Positions 38,034 to 48,202 of a stretch of 64,000 nt of DNA are shown piece by piece (the stretch's first letter is position 1; each line of letters begins with the position of its first letter). The stretch comes from Polynucleobacter sp. AP-Capit-er-40B-B4 (GTDB lineage: Bacteria > Pseudomonadota > Gammaproteobacteria > Burkholderiales > Burkholderiaceae). Made by a program: the position numbers and the translations under genes. The stretch is from contig NZ_JACVOV010000001.1 in the NCBI RefSeq assembly GCF_018882245.1, positions 558,001 through 622,000 on the forward strand, written 5' to 3'. Below the pieces are notes generated by a model. That model worked only from the letters and a program-made list of their open reading frames with translations. It searched no databases and was not told the DNA's origin.

Positions 38034-38766
38034 TTTGATACTTTAATAAACATCCAGCAATATCGTCTCCAAAATATACTATTTTGTTATTTTTAATATA
38101 AATTATTTTATTAAAAAAAGTTTTAGCATAGTTCAGATCATGAGTAACACTAATAAATATTGAGGAATCATTTTTCAACTCTTCAACTCTTTTTGTGGAC
38201 TTTTCGATAAAGTTTAAGTCGCCACCAGCGAATAATTCATCCACAACTAGAATATCAGGCCTGACCAATAGTGCCAAAGAAAAAGAGAGTCTATAGCACA
38301 TTCCAGTTGAATAATATTTCATTGGAACATCAATAAAATCACCAATATCAGCAAAGTCTATAATTTCCTGTTCGCGTGCACGCAACTCTTTTGAATTAAA
38401 TCCTGAAATTAGCCCAGATAATATTATATTCTCTCGCCCAGTTAATTCCGGATTCATTCCCGCTCCAACTTCAATTAATGAGGTTATTGAACCCTCAATT
38501 TTCACCTCACCACTTGTGGGCTTGTATATTCCTGTTATTAATCGTAAAAGAGTACTTTTACCTGCACCATTCTGCCCAATAATTACCACACGATCACCAT
38601 CAATAATTTTAAAATTAATATCTCTTAATACATCGTGTGTATCGTATTTATAGTAATTTTTTCCAAAATTTAATATAAATTTAATAATACCTTCTTTAAT
38701 TGTATTTTTCTTATTTGTAGGTTTATTAAATTTTAGAGAAACGTTATCGAAATTTACAGTTGACAT
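38017..38766 (-). CDS. Polysaccharide ABC exporter ATP-binding protein (Wzt/TagH-like)
   Basis: VVIIGQNGAGKSTLLRLITGIYKPTSGEVKIEGSITSLIEVGAGMNPELTGRENIILSG. Confidence 0.92.
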   Translation of the reverse strand: MSTVNFDNVSLKFNKPTNKKNTIKEGIIKFILNFGKNYYKYDTHDVLRDINFKIIDGDRVVIIGQNGAGKSTLLRLITGIYKPTSGEVKIEGSITSLIEVGAGMNPELTGRENIILSGLISGFNSKELRAREQEIIDFADIGDFIDVPMKYYSTGMCYRLSFSLALLVRPDILVVDELFAGGDLNFIEKSTKRVEELKNDSSIFISVTHDLNYAKTFFNKIIYIKNNKIVYFGDDIAGCLLKYQNESLH

Positions 38767-38767
38767 T

Positions 38768-39535
38768 TTATAGATAAAGAGGTATTTTGTTTCGGTTAGT
38801 ATTTAATATAGCCTTAGCCATAAAATAGAATATGATGCTCCCAAAAAGTACTAAAAAAATAAGGCTATATTCTTCAGTTTTTCCGGCGTATCCCTCTCGA
38901 ATAGATCCAATCATGTAGCTTAATGGATTAAGGCTAACAATAATATCTGCAACTGCTTGTTTGCCAGCTATCATATTTTTGGAGTAAAGTACTGGGGTCA
39001 TAAAAAAAAGTATTTGCAATATAACCCCCAATAAATATCCTACATCTCTGAAATATACATTTAATACCGACAATATCATTCCACCACTATATGCGAAAAT
39101 AATTAAACTTATGAGTGAAATAAAAAACCCCAAATCAGGGAGTGGGGATGAAAATCGTGACCCAATTATCATCAAAATACTTAGCATGGTAATTGAAAGC
39201 AAAAAATCAATCATATGGTTGCCGAGGTTAACTAAAAGAAATATCTCTAAATTGATTGGCACTTTTTTTATCAAACCCTCATTACCCGTCATTGATCCCG
39301 CTGCTCCAGAGAGTAAATTTGAAAACAACTGCCAAGATAAATAGGCTGGGAATAACTGCAAGAAATACGAGGAATAAGATTGCCCAAGCAGAACCGCCCA
39401 GATTACAGAAATAAATGAGACGGATAGCAATGGGTTTAATAACGACCAGAATAACCCTAGAATGGTTCTTTTGTATCTTATTTTAAGATTTGATTTAATT
39501 AGTATTTCAGCAATCCGTAAATCGTTTATTTTCAC
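38768..39535 (-). CDS. Polysaccharide ABC exporter permease (Wzm/TagG-like)
   Basis: 255 aa; KIRYKRTILGLFWSLLNPLLSVSFISVIWAVLLGQ, FRDVGYLLGVILQILFFMTPVLYS. Confidence 0.92.
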   Translation of the reverse strand: MKINDLRIAEILIKSNLKIRYKRTILGLFWSLLNPLLSVSFISVIWAVLLGQSYSSYFLQLFPAYLSWQLFSNLLSGAAGSMTGNEGLIKKVPINLEIFLLVNLGNHMIDFLLSITMLSILMIIGSRFSSPLPDLGFFISLISLIIFAYSGGMILSVLNVYFRDVGYLLGVILQILFFMTPVLYSKNMIAGKQAVADIIVSLNPLSYMIGSIREGYAGKTEEYSLIFLVLFGSIIFYFMAKAILNTNRNKIPLYL

Positions 39536-39635
39536 AAAACCTCTTTTTTAATAAATTTGATTTAGTTTAACAGGACTAGTTAACTATAGTTAACATTTCT
39601 CTACCATAAACGATAAATCGATATATTATTGAAAT

Positions 39636-41564
39636 TTATTTATCGTTTGGAGGGACAGTATTATTTTCAATAAACCCGAATATTGAATATTTTATCTCGT
39701 TTTCAGAGCCATCTTTCAATATTTTTTCTAATTCCAGCAAGTACTTAAAGACCATCTCAAGCTCTACATATCCCTCATGAGCTCTTAAGATGCGCGGATG
39801 AATTGTCAACTTTGGATCGTTTCCAATCAATAGCTCCTCATAAAGTTTTTCTGCGGGGCGCAAGCCGGTTATAACAATCTCAATATCGCCATTTGGATTT
39901 TTTTCATCTCGCAATTCGAGGCCAGATAATTGGATCATCTTTTTTGCTAAATCATAAATTTTTACCGGATCCCCCATGTCCAATACAAATACATCACCCC
40001 CCTTGGCCATCGAGCTTGCCTGAATCACTAATTGGGCGGCCTCTGGAATCATCATGAAAAAGCGAGTGACCTCTGGATGTGTTAAGGTAATTGGACCACC
40101 ATTTTGAATTTGCTTACGGAAAAGTGGCACAACAGATCCAGAAGAATTGAGAACGTTCCCAAAACGCACCATTGAAAAAATGGTATTGGAACTTGATGAG
40201 AAATCATTTGCTAGGGCTTGCAAAATAATCTCCGCAAGACGCTTGCTTGCTCCCATAATATTGGTTGGCCGCACAGCCTTATCGGTACTGATGAGTACAA
40301 AATTTGGAACGCTATACTTGCTTGCTAGACATGCAAGGTTGAGAGTTCCATATACATTGTTTAAAATACCTTCAACTGGGTTTTTCTCAACAAGTGGTAC
40401 ATGCTTATATGCTGCCGCATGAAAAATGATATGCGGATGAAAGCCTTCAAGAATAACTCTAACGGCTCGCTCACTTGTTATAGGCGCTAAGAATGCTTTT
40501 ACTGGCGCCCCATAAATACCAATATCACCAGCCAACGATAAAAGCTCTTGCTCAATAGCATATAGAGAATATTCACTTTGGTCTACAAGAATTAGCTGCT
40601 TTGGTTTCAAATCAAAGATTTGACGACACAATTCACTTCCAATTGACCCTCCCGCCCCTGTAACCAACACCACTTTTCCGGTTACATTTTTTGATAACAA
40701 ATTAATATCAGGGTTTACAGGGTCTCGACCCAATAAATCCTCGATATCCAAGTCATGTATATCAGAGACTAAAATTTTTCCGCTAGCCAAATCCTGGACG
40801 CTAGGCAATGTCCTGATAGTAACTCCTAATTTCGAAATCCCTGAGATCAGCTTAGCACGTTTAGAGCGCCCGATCGATGGCATAGCCAATAGAATATCGC
40901 TAATTCCAAGCCTTTCTACAACATAGCTTAAATTCTCGGAAGCATAAATTGTTAAATTATTTAAATTACTACCCTGCAACATTTTATCGTCGTCAATAAA
41001 TCCAACGACTTGCATTTTTTTACTATTGCGAATTGCCGCAGCTAACTCTCTTCCAGCGCTACCAGCACCATAAATTAAAACTTTAGGAAGCTCTCCAAGC
41101 GCCAATTGCTCTCTGTAAACTTTACCAAACCAATGACTAACAAGGGCCCTTGAGGAGCCAACAGCAATTAAGAGCAGAATTGGTTGAATTAAACCGATGG
41201 TTCGAGGTACGCCTTGAATACCAATTATAGTAAAGACGCCAGCATAAAGAATGCCGTAGATTCCAATGGTGCGAGCAATTGCAAGCAAGGCTGACCATCC
41301 TGAATATCTAAAGATAGCACGATAAAGTCCAAATGAAACAAAGAGCGGTATAGATAGGATAACTGATAGACCCATAGCAATGTCAGGCCTGGCCAATATA
41401 TCCAAGGATGCCTTATCTTGAAGAGGACTCACCCATACACCTAGTCGCAAATAGAATGCGAACCATGTAGTTAAAAAGCATAGCCCAATATCTAGGGTCA
41501 AGGCAATTAATCGCTTGAGCCAACGCGGCAAACCTAGGGCTACATTGACTCCACCTCTCACCAT
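39636..41564 (-). CDS. Membrane-anchored nucleoside-diphosphate-sugar dehydratase (WbpM/PglF/CapD-like)
   Basis: N-terminal TMs; VLIYGAGSAGRELAAAIRNS; VLVTGAGGSIGSELCRQIFDLKPKQLILVDQSEYSLYAIEQEL; HAAAYKHVPLVE; ISTDKAVRPTNIMGASKRLAE. Confidence 0.94.
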   Translation of the reverse strand: MVRGGVNVALGLPRWLKRLIALTLDIGLCFLTTWFAFYLRLGVWVSPLQDKASLDILARPDIAMGLSVILSIPLFVSFGLYRAIFRYSGWSALLAIARTIGIYGILYAGVFTIIGIQGVPRTIGLIQPILLLIAVGSSRALVSHWFGKVYREQLALGELPKVLIYGAGSAGRELAAAIRNSKKMQVVGFIDDDKMLQGSNLNNLTIYASENLSYVVERLGISDILLAMPSIGRSKRAKLISGISKLGVTIRTLPSVQDLASGKILVSDIHDLDIEDLLGRDPVNPDINLLSKNVTGKVVLVTGAGGSIGSELCRQIFDLKPKQLILVDQSEYSLYAIEQELLSLAGDIGIYGAPVKAFLAPITSERAVRVILEGFHPHIIFHAAAYKHVPLVEKNPVEGILNNVYGTLNLACLASKYSVPNFVLISTDKAVRPTNIMGASKRLAEIILQALANDFSSSSNTIFSMVRFGNVLNSSGSVVPLFRKQIQNGGPITLTHPEVTRFFMMIPEAAQLVIQASSMAKGGDVFVLDMGDPVKIYDLAKKMIQLSGLELRDEKNPNGDIEIVITGLRPAEKLYEELLIGNDPKLTIHPRILRAHEGYVELEMVFKYLLELEKILKDGSENEIKYSIFGFIENNTVPPNDK

Positions 41565-43327
41565 TAGTGCGCCACTCCATCACTACGAAAAACTTTACCC
41601 ACAGTAAGTAATAATATTTTCAAATCCAATAATAACGATTGCTGTTGCAAGTACTGACAGTCATAATGAACCTTATCTTCAACTGGAATTTCATCCCTAC
41701 CATTCACTTGCGCCCAACCTGTAAGACCCGGTCTCAAAGAATCAATACCAACTTCGTAGCGCTTTTGAATTAATTCGTACTGGTTGTATAGAGCTGGCCT
41801 AGGTCCGACAAAACTCATATCACCCAAAAGAATATTCCATAGCTGAGGTAATTCATCTAGGCTTGATTTTCGTAAAAATTTTCCAATTGGTGTTATAAAA
41901 AAATCTGGATTTCTCATCAAATCTGTTGCTATTGCTGGTGTATTTAGTCGCATAGATCTAAATTTTGCCATCTTAAAAATTTCTCCATCCTTGCCAACTC
42001 GATCAGACCAATATATGGCTGAGCCAGGAGAGGTCATGGTTACCAATATGGCAATTATGAGCATTGGAATAAATAAAATAATTAAACCAAGTGCGCTGAG
42101 TATTAAGTCAAAAATTCTTTTCATCACACTAAAGAAGGTCCTGTTGGGGCCTAATTTCAATGCTCTCGAAAAGTAGTTTATGTATGCCTGCACAACATAC
42201 TCTTGACGAAAGTCTCTTAAAACCCTTTGTCGAGCTGCTTCTCCATACGCCTTACGCTTTTTAGGATTTTTATAAAAAAAAGTAATTGCCCTGGAAAGTG
42301 CTTGGATATTTTTAGACTCAACCAATAATCCAGTTACTCCATTATCTATGGCGTCACATATTCCATAAATATTAGTTCCAATTGATGGAATTCCAATGGC
42401 GGAAGCCTCTAATATTGAAACTGGGAATCCCTCTCTATAACTCGGTAAACACAAAAAATCTGCTGCAGACATATATTGTTCTGGATTGGCAGTAAAACCT
42501 TCCACCCTAAGACGATTGAAACTAGAGTCGTGAGCAGAAAATAACCTTGACACCAATCCATCTTCATCAGGACCCACAATTACGAGATAGAGATTTGGGC
42601 ATTCCTTAAAACATTTTATAAATGCTTCAACCAGCTCAAATACTCCTTTATCCATAACAATGCGCCCCATAAATAAGGCTACAGTAGCATCAATAGGAAT
42701 ATTTAAAGATTTTCTGATGTTAAATCTAGATAAGTCTTGATATTGATATCTTTCGACGTCTACCCCACCTATAGAGCCATAACTAATAACATCGATTTTT
42801 CCTATCGGGGCAATACCCTGAGCAGCTAAAAATAATTTTTCTGAAAAACTTACGGCTAATAATTTATTTGCAAGTAGGGCTGTTAGTGAATCTGCTATTT
42901 TTAAAATTAATCTGAAGATTCCTCGCTTAGAGGCCCAAAATTCCCCTTGAAAAATATGTAATCTAATGGTGGGCGCGCTAAAACATGAAGCGATCATAGA
43001 TAGTAAGCCAGCCTTGGGGGAGGTGGAGATCAAAAGATCAAACTTACATGTCCTAAACACTTTACATAAATCCCAAAGAGAAACTAAATCCTTAATAGGG
43101 CTAAGCTTTCGAGCCATTCTCACTGGAATTACTTTTGCCCCTAAATCCACACCACTTATATAGATGTCATTTCTAGGATCAAATACAAGAGTTACATCAA
43201 ATTTTTTTGAAAGTTCTGAAATATGGGGGATAAGAAAAAAATAAATGCTAAGCGGCGAAGCAGATACTATGCAAATAGATTTTCTATTGGTCATAGCTTC
43301 ATTCATTAAATAAATTTTTTCTGGCAC
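41564..43327 (-). CDS. Fusion: N-terminal GT4 glycosyltransferase + C-terminal bacterial sugar transferase (monotopic phosphoglycosyltransferase, PglC-like)
   Basis: N-part ATVALFMGRIVMDKGVFELVEAF...LCLPSYREGFPVSILEASAIGIPSIGT; C-part KRIFDLILSALGLIILFIPMLIIAILVTMTSPGSAIYWSDRVGKDGEIFKMAKFRSM...KSSLDELPQLWNILLGDMSFVGPRPALYNQY...RPGLTGWAQVNGRDEI. Confidence 0.93.
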   Translation of the reverse strand: MPEKIYLMNEAMTNRKSICIVSASPLSIYFFLIPHISELSKKFDVTLVFDPRNDIYISGVDLGAKVIPVRMARKLSPIKDLVSLWDLCKVFRTCKFDLLISTSPKAGLLSMIASCFSAPTIRLHIFQGEFWASKRGIFRLILKIADSLTALLANKLLAVSFSEKLFLAAQGIAPIGKIDVISYGSIGGVDVERYQYQDLSRFNIRKSLNIPIDATVALFMGRIVMDKGVFELVEAFIKCFKECPNLYLVIVGPDEDGLVSRLFSAHDSSFNRLRVEGFTANPEQYMSAADFLCLPSYREGFPVSILEASAIGIPSIGTNIYGICDAIDNGVTGLLVESKNIQALSRAITFFYKNPKKRKAYGEAARQRVLRDFRQEYVVQAYINYFSRALKLGPNRTFFSVMKRIFDLILSALGLIILFIPMLIIAILVTMTSPGSAIYWSDRVGKDGEIFKMAKFRSMRLNTPAIATDLMRNPDFFITPIGKFLRKSSLDELPQLWNILLGDMSFVGPRPALYNQYELIQKRYEVGIDSLRPGLTGWAQVNGRDEIPVEDKVHYDCQYLQQQSLLLDLKILLLTVGKVFRSDGVAH

Positions 43328-44174
43328 TAGCGATAGTTTTAAAAAAGCCTCTTGTTATAATACGACGAAAAAATTTTATTATTGACCAAATGCATACAAT
43401 AGTTAATACATAAAAATTAATACCGCCCCTACGACGAAGATCGTAAAGAGTGAATAACTCTCTTTTTTGCTGCCTCCATAGCTGGCTACTATAACCATCT
43501 CCACTAAACTCTGGTCTGAAAGTATAGGCAAGAGGGCAATCCATGATTCGCACATCATAACCCGCAGAGATAATAGATAACCAGAGAGAAAAATCTTCAG
43601 AAAAATGTCCATTGGGAAATCGGTAAGGGATATCTTTTCTTAATATGACAGAACGTGTTGGAATTGAGTTAGAAATCAGCATCTGAGATAGACTGATTCT
43701 TTTCAAGCGACAATTTTTCACCAATGATTGCCGTGGCAAAAAATTTATTTCAGGAATTAAGATGCTTTGATGCGCGATCAAGTCAATACCCTCTATCTTT
43801 TTAAGTAGGCCGTATTGCAATGCAATTTTATTTACCGCCCAAGCATCATCAGCATCCAAAAAAGCAATCCACGGTTGGGTTGCCCTAGCCCATCCTATAT
43901 TTCGCGCACCACCAGGACCAATATTACTATTTAAAAAAATAGCCTTGACTGAAATACCCAAATTTCTTCGATAAATCATCTTCTCTAGGGTTGAGATTAT
44001 AAATTTCGTCTTACCATTATCTGGACTGGCATCATCAACCATAATCAACTCCATTGGTAATTGAGTTTGATCGAGAATTGACTGGACCGCCCTTTGCAAT
44101 GTAGAGCTAGCCCTGTAGCAGGGGATAATTACACTAATCGGGGCGTGGCATACATCAGAGATCATGACTAACAA
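43299..44174 (-). CDS. GT2 family glycosyltransferase
   Basis: ISVIIPCYRASSTLQRAVQSILDQTQLPMELIMVDDASPDNG...NIGPGGARNIGWARATQPWIAFLDADDAW. Confidence 0.9.
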   Translation of the reverse strand: MLVMISDVCHAPISVIIPCYRASSTLQRAVQSILDQTQLPMELIMVDDASPDNGKTKFIISTLEKMIYRRNLGISVKAIFLNSNIGPGGARNIGWARATQPWIAFLDADDAWAVNKIALQYGLLKKIEGIDLIAHQSILIPEINFLPRQSLVKNCRLKRISLSQMLISNSIPTRSVILRKDIPYRFPNGHFSEDFSLWLSIISAGYDVRIMDCPLAYTFRPEFSGDGYSSQLWRQQKRELFTLYDLRRRGGINFYVLTIVCIWSIIKFFRRIITRGFFKTIASARKNLFNE

Positions 44175-45054
44175 CTGGGAACTTTATCCACCCCTCAGGC
44201 AGGATATTAATCTGTGGTACCGGCCCTCTATTCCAGATATCTGGTGCTAATATAGTTTTATTTTCTGCCTTATTTAAATAAGCGCCCCACCAGCTAAAAG
44301 AGCTATTAGAAATAATATGGTGATCACATTTCGACATCAATACCATCTCTTGAGAGGGCTTAAGATCTATTCGCATATTCTCATTTGCCGATATATAAGT
44401 AACGTCGGCATTGAAGCTAAGGCTATTGCGAACCCACTGGGGATCATCGGAAAAAATATATAAATGCAAATTTGGATATTTTTTTTGCATTTCGGAAACT
44501 GCACGCTCATAATAGCTAATATCGCAGACTAAATGCTGCCTCCTAGCTCGTGGATCCTCAACATAATCACCCCTTCGCACATGAAGACTAACAGATACAG
44601 GCTTATTTTTTATATCATCAATTAACGGAAGAATATTTTTATACAAATCCGACTTAAGCGAAAATTCAGCACGAATTAAATTTTCATTACCTATAAAATA
44701 TTTTTCACTCTGAAAGTAACCATCCAAATAAATATTACCAACTTTTTTTAAAATCTCAGGATGCCAATCTATATAGTATCTTTTGAATATTTTTTGCTCT
44801 AATAGTCGCAAGATCTTAGATAGAGATCCCAGTGGATTTTTGGCTTGGCTAACCTCCTGAGGGCTCGCAATAGCTGCTGTTATTGTAAAATCTTTAATAT
44901 CTAGATTCCGATAAATTTGTCGTCTATTTTCTATATTTTGATAACCAGAAATGTCTAGCTTTAAGACATCATCATTTTTAAATGCAAGCATGAATCCGGT
45001 AGCATATTGAAACATTTGATTGCCAAGCCCGCCATTAAGTCTAACTAATATCAA
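44155..45054 (-). CDS. Alpha-1,2-fucosyltransferase-like (GT11)
   Basis: MILVRLNGGLGNQMFQYATGFML, SVSLHVRRGDYV, MVLMSKCDHHIISNSSFSWWGAYLN. Confidence 0.9.
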   Translation of the reverse strand: MILVRLNGGLGNQMFQYATGFMLAFKNDDVLKLDISGYQNIENRRQIYRNLDIKDFTITAAIASPQEVSQAKNPLGSLSKILRLLEQKIFKRYYIDWHPEILKKVGNIYLDGYFQSEKYFIGNENLIRAEFSLKSDLYKNILPLIDDIKNKPVSVSLHVRRGDYVEDPRARRQHLVCDISYYERAVSEMQKKYPNLHLYIFSDDPQWVRNSLSFNADVTYISANENMRIDLKPSQEMVLMSKCDHHIISNSSFSWWGAYLNKAENKTILAPDIWNRGPVPQINILPEGWIKFPVVSHDL

Positions 45055-46256
45055 GATACCCTCCTTTTTGAAAGGATCGCCTGATAGACATCAATATACT
45101 TATCGATCATCTTACCAAGACTAAATCGCTCTTGCGCATAATTCCTCAGCTCATTACGAAGTCCATCACCCCTGATACGAGCTTCACTAATAATGTTATG
45201 AAGTGATTCAATCAATAGCTTACGATTCCCAGGCATAATCGATACGCAATTGGGCGCATCTACAATAGCCTCAGAACACCCTCCAATGTCATACGTTAAT
45301 ACAGACGTACCGCACGCCATCGCCTCCAAAATTACAAGTGGAAAGTTCTCATATTTAGATGTACATACCAAGACATCAGCGCAAGACAGAATTTCCGCAA
45401 GATATGCTTTATCCGAAGATGCTTTCAAATGATGAATACCCATCCTAAATCCATCATTCTTTGACCCTAAACATACATATTGAAACCCTAACCCCAGGTC
45501 TGATGCAGCAAGCCAACAAAAATCCTCATATCCTTTGTAATAGTTAGTCTCAGCATTTGCACCAATAAATAATATCAATGGCGCATGTGAAAATTTAAAT
45601 TTCTTTCTTAGATCCGCCTTAGGGCCAATCTTAAATTTATTAAAATCAATCCCATTAGGTACATGGAAGGCCTCCTTTGGAGAGAGAGAAGAAGTCCTTA
45701 ACTTACCAAGCAACCAATGCGATGGGCTTGCTAAGGAAATATTCATCTCCTTATACAAACTAGATTTTCGCCACGAAAGATAATAATCATTATTCCAGAT
45801 TGTTGTTGGGTACAGCCTTTTATCTGAGATTTGGTAAATACCATTTTTTATAACATCCGAAGATGTATGTGCAGAATGCGGTGTGATGGCCCACATATCA
45901 TGCAACGTCCATAAAACAGGCTTAATCTGAGACATTTTTTTTAATGTTTTTAGACTGAAATACCAACCATGAAGATTGTGACAATGAATCAGGTCTGCCG
46001 CTAAAAATTCGGGGGTTTGCAATAAATAATCAGTTTGGAAAAAATCAACATCATTTGATAATAACCAAGAAAGGGCTTTAGACCACAACGGACGCTCAAT
46101 CTGTTTAACCATAGGATTGTCACTACTAATCTCAGACTTTCCAGAAAAAACAACAGACTCGTGCCCACGCTCTAGTAGCCCACGATGAATATCCATCGCT
46201 ACCCTAGACGCTCCACCGATTGAATTATCACTTGCAGTGATGGTCAAAATTTTCAC
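45051..46256 (-). CDS. GT4 family glycosyltransferase
   Basis: NSIGGASRVAMDIHRGLLERGHESVVFSG, APLILFIGANAETNYYKGYEDFCWLA, VLVCTSKYENFPLVILEAMACGTSVLTYDIGGCSEAI. Confidence 0.9.
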   Translation of the reverse strand: MKILTITASDNSIGGASRVAMDIHRGLLERGHESVVFSGKSEISSDNPMVKQIERPLWSKALSWLLSNDVDFFQTDYLLQTPEFLAADLIHCHNLHGWYFSLKTLKKMSQIKPVLWTLHDMWAITPHSAHTSSDVIKNGIYQISDKRLYPTTIWNNDYYLSWRKSSLYKEMNISLASPSHWLLGKLRTSSLSPKEAFHVPNGIDFNKFKIGPKADLRKKFKFSHAPLILFIGANAETNYYKGYEDFCWLAASDLGLGFQYVCLGSKNDGFRMGIHHLKASSDKAYLAEILSCADVLVCTSKYENFPLVILEAMACGTSVLTYDIGGCSEAIVDAPNCVSIMPGNRKLLIESLHNIISEARIRGDGLRNELRNYAQERFSLGKMIDKYIDVYQAILSKRRVS

Positions 46257-47173
46257 AATAAGAATTTTCTTAGTTTATTAATGGCTGATTTTATTAAGCC
46301 TCCAATAGTTGGCTTATAAAAATTATCATAAAGATAATAATCTGCTTCAGCTTGGATAGATCGACAAGATGGATCTATTACTGTACTCCCCAATGAATGT
46401 ATCGGAAGTGCGTGCGTATCCATACGATTCTTAGTATGAGTTGCTTGCTCACCATAACCAATATTCGTAGATAAATTGACATTTGGGGACAACGAAAGTC
46501 CATCTACTCTCCAAATTGCATATAACCACTTTGCATCCCAGAATGTATAAACACCCCTCCTAAGTCCTTTAAAAAACTTAAGCCAATAGGTCCTCTCTTG
46601 AGCACTTAATTTAATTTTATAAAAGCCCCCACCTGAAGCAACAAACCGATCCAAATCATTTAACTCTTGGTCAAAGTGCTTCCAAGCCCTACTCCAAGTT
46701 GCCCACCCCCAATTGGCTGGATATCTAGAAAAATAATAATCTCCGTCTCCCCACTTTTTGGTCTGAAAATTTGCAGCTGAAATATTCATGATGCGATGAT
46801 CATCTCGATATTTATGAAGTAAATATGATGAATATTCATAGAATTCTCTGGAGATTAAACAGTCATCTTCAAGAATAATTCCAGATTGATTTTTTGAGAA
46901 AAACCAATTAATTGCAGTTGGAACAAATAAATCACATCCAAGATTTTTTTTAGCGTAAAAGAAGTCAAGGGTACAGTCCCAATCAACCAACTGAGAAATC
47001 ATTTGTTTGCAAAATCTTAATTTCTCAACATCCTCCTCATCAAAATTTCTAGCTCCATCTGCCGCAAAAAAAATAATGGGGGGCTGGAAACTTCTAAGTG
47101 CGGCAAGCTGCCTGTAAAAAATATCAGGTCTATTAAAAAAAATAACCAGTATTGGGCATGGTAAGGGTTTCAT
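46253..47173 (-). CDS. Glycosyltransferase (GT-A fold, HlpA/GT2-like)
   Basis: PCPILVIFFNRPDIFYRQLAALRSFQPPIIFFAADGAR, SGIILEDDCLISREFYEYSSYLL, YPANWGWATWSRAWKHFD. Confidence 0.8.
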   Translation of the reverse strand: MKPLPCPILVIFFNRPDIFYRQLAALRSFQPPIIFFAADGARNFDEEDVEKLRFCKQMISQLVDWDCTLDFFYAKKNLGCDLFVPTAINWFFSKNQSGIILEDDCLISREFYEYSSYLLHKYRDDHRIMNISAANFQTKKWGDGDYYFSRYPANWGWATWSRAWKHFDQELNDLDRFVASGGGFYKIKLSAQERTYWLKFFKGLRRGVYTFWDAKWLYAIWRVDGLSLSPNVNLSTNIGYGEQATHTKNRMDTHALPIHSLGSTVIDPSCRSIQAEADYYLYDNFYKPTIGGLIKSAINKLRKFLL

Positions 47174-47175
47174 TT

Positions 47176-48132
47176 TTATATCAATAATTTCAAAATCTCT
47201 TTAGATTTTCGAAATGCATTTATTAGATTTGAGTGCAAAAATCTTGAGGCTAAGGATTTACTTGAGCTTAAACTACCTGAATTAAATATATTTACAAGGG
47301 TAAATAATATGCTTTTAACCAAGGTCAGAAATCCTCGATTAATTTTCCAGGAGAGATAAGCCCTCTCGCCCTCCAAATAAATTCGATCAAAAAATGAAAG
47401 AGAATTTTTGTATTTATTCATCAGATAAATAGTAACCTTCAGATAGGAGTCATCAATCTCCGCATTTGCAGTTTTTGAGGAGACGCCAATCTTTGCATAA
47501 TGTATGTAGCAAATTTCATTTATTACGTAATAGGAATTAGCTTGGTTGCAGATACTTATATCCCAGGCCCAATCAGCCCAAATACCAATATCATCGGGGT
47601 AGTCCACATTAATAATAGAAGATCTTGAAAATCCAATCTTTCCAAATGGGGCACATTTCCGAATCATGGTTTGGAAAGGTGATTGTCGATATATCTTGTA
47701 GTTAGCTAATACCTGATTTTTTCCATCAGCATCCATATTGAGTGAGGGTGAAAAGCATACGAACACATCATGATCAGGATCTAATCCGGCTTTCTGAATC
47801 GCATTCTTAACGCAACGGGTAGCATTTGGTAGAAAAATATCGTCAGCGGCGAGCAAACTAAAAACGTTTCCAGAAGAAACTTCAGCGGCTTTCTTCATAT
47901 TTTTTGGTATACCCAAGTTTCGCTCGTTAATAATTACTCGACACTTAAACGAAGGGTTATAGCTCTCAATTAATTCATGTGCAACCTTAGCAGTTCCGTC
48001 GGTCGAGCAATCATCTAAAACTATTAATTCATATGGCTCAAGTTGCTGATCAAAAATAGATTTGATTGCATTTACTATATATTTCTCTTGATTGAATGAA
48101 ACTATAACAATACTATGTTTAATATTTTTCAT
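47176..48132 (-). CDS. GT2 family glycosyltransferase
   Basis: HSIVIVSFNQEKYIVNAIKSIFDQQLEPYELIVLDDCSTDGTAKVAHELI. Confidence 0.9.
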   Translation of the reverse strand: MKNIKHSIVIVSFNQEKYIVNAIKSIFDQQLEPYELIVLDDCSTDGTAKVAHELIESYNPSFKCRVIINERNLGIPKNMKKAAEVSSGNVFSLLAADDIFLPNATRCVKNAIQKAGLDPDHDVFVCFSPSLNMDADGKNQVLANYKIYRQSPFQTMIRKCAPFGKIGFSRSSIINVDYPDDIGIWADWAWDISICNQANSYYVINEICYIHYAKIGVSSKTANAEIDDSYLKVTIYLMNKYKNSLSFFDRIYLEGERAYLSWKINRGFLTLVKSILFTLVNIFNSGSLSSSKSLASRFLHSNLINAFRKSKEILKLLI

Positions 48133-48202
48133 TTCACTCTTTACGATGCGTCTTTCTAAATCAAGTGATCATGGATGGTTTTAGCAGCATATTTTAACTT
48201 TA

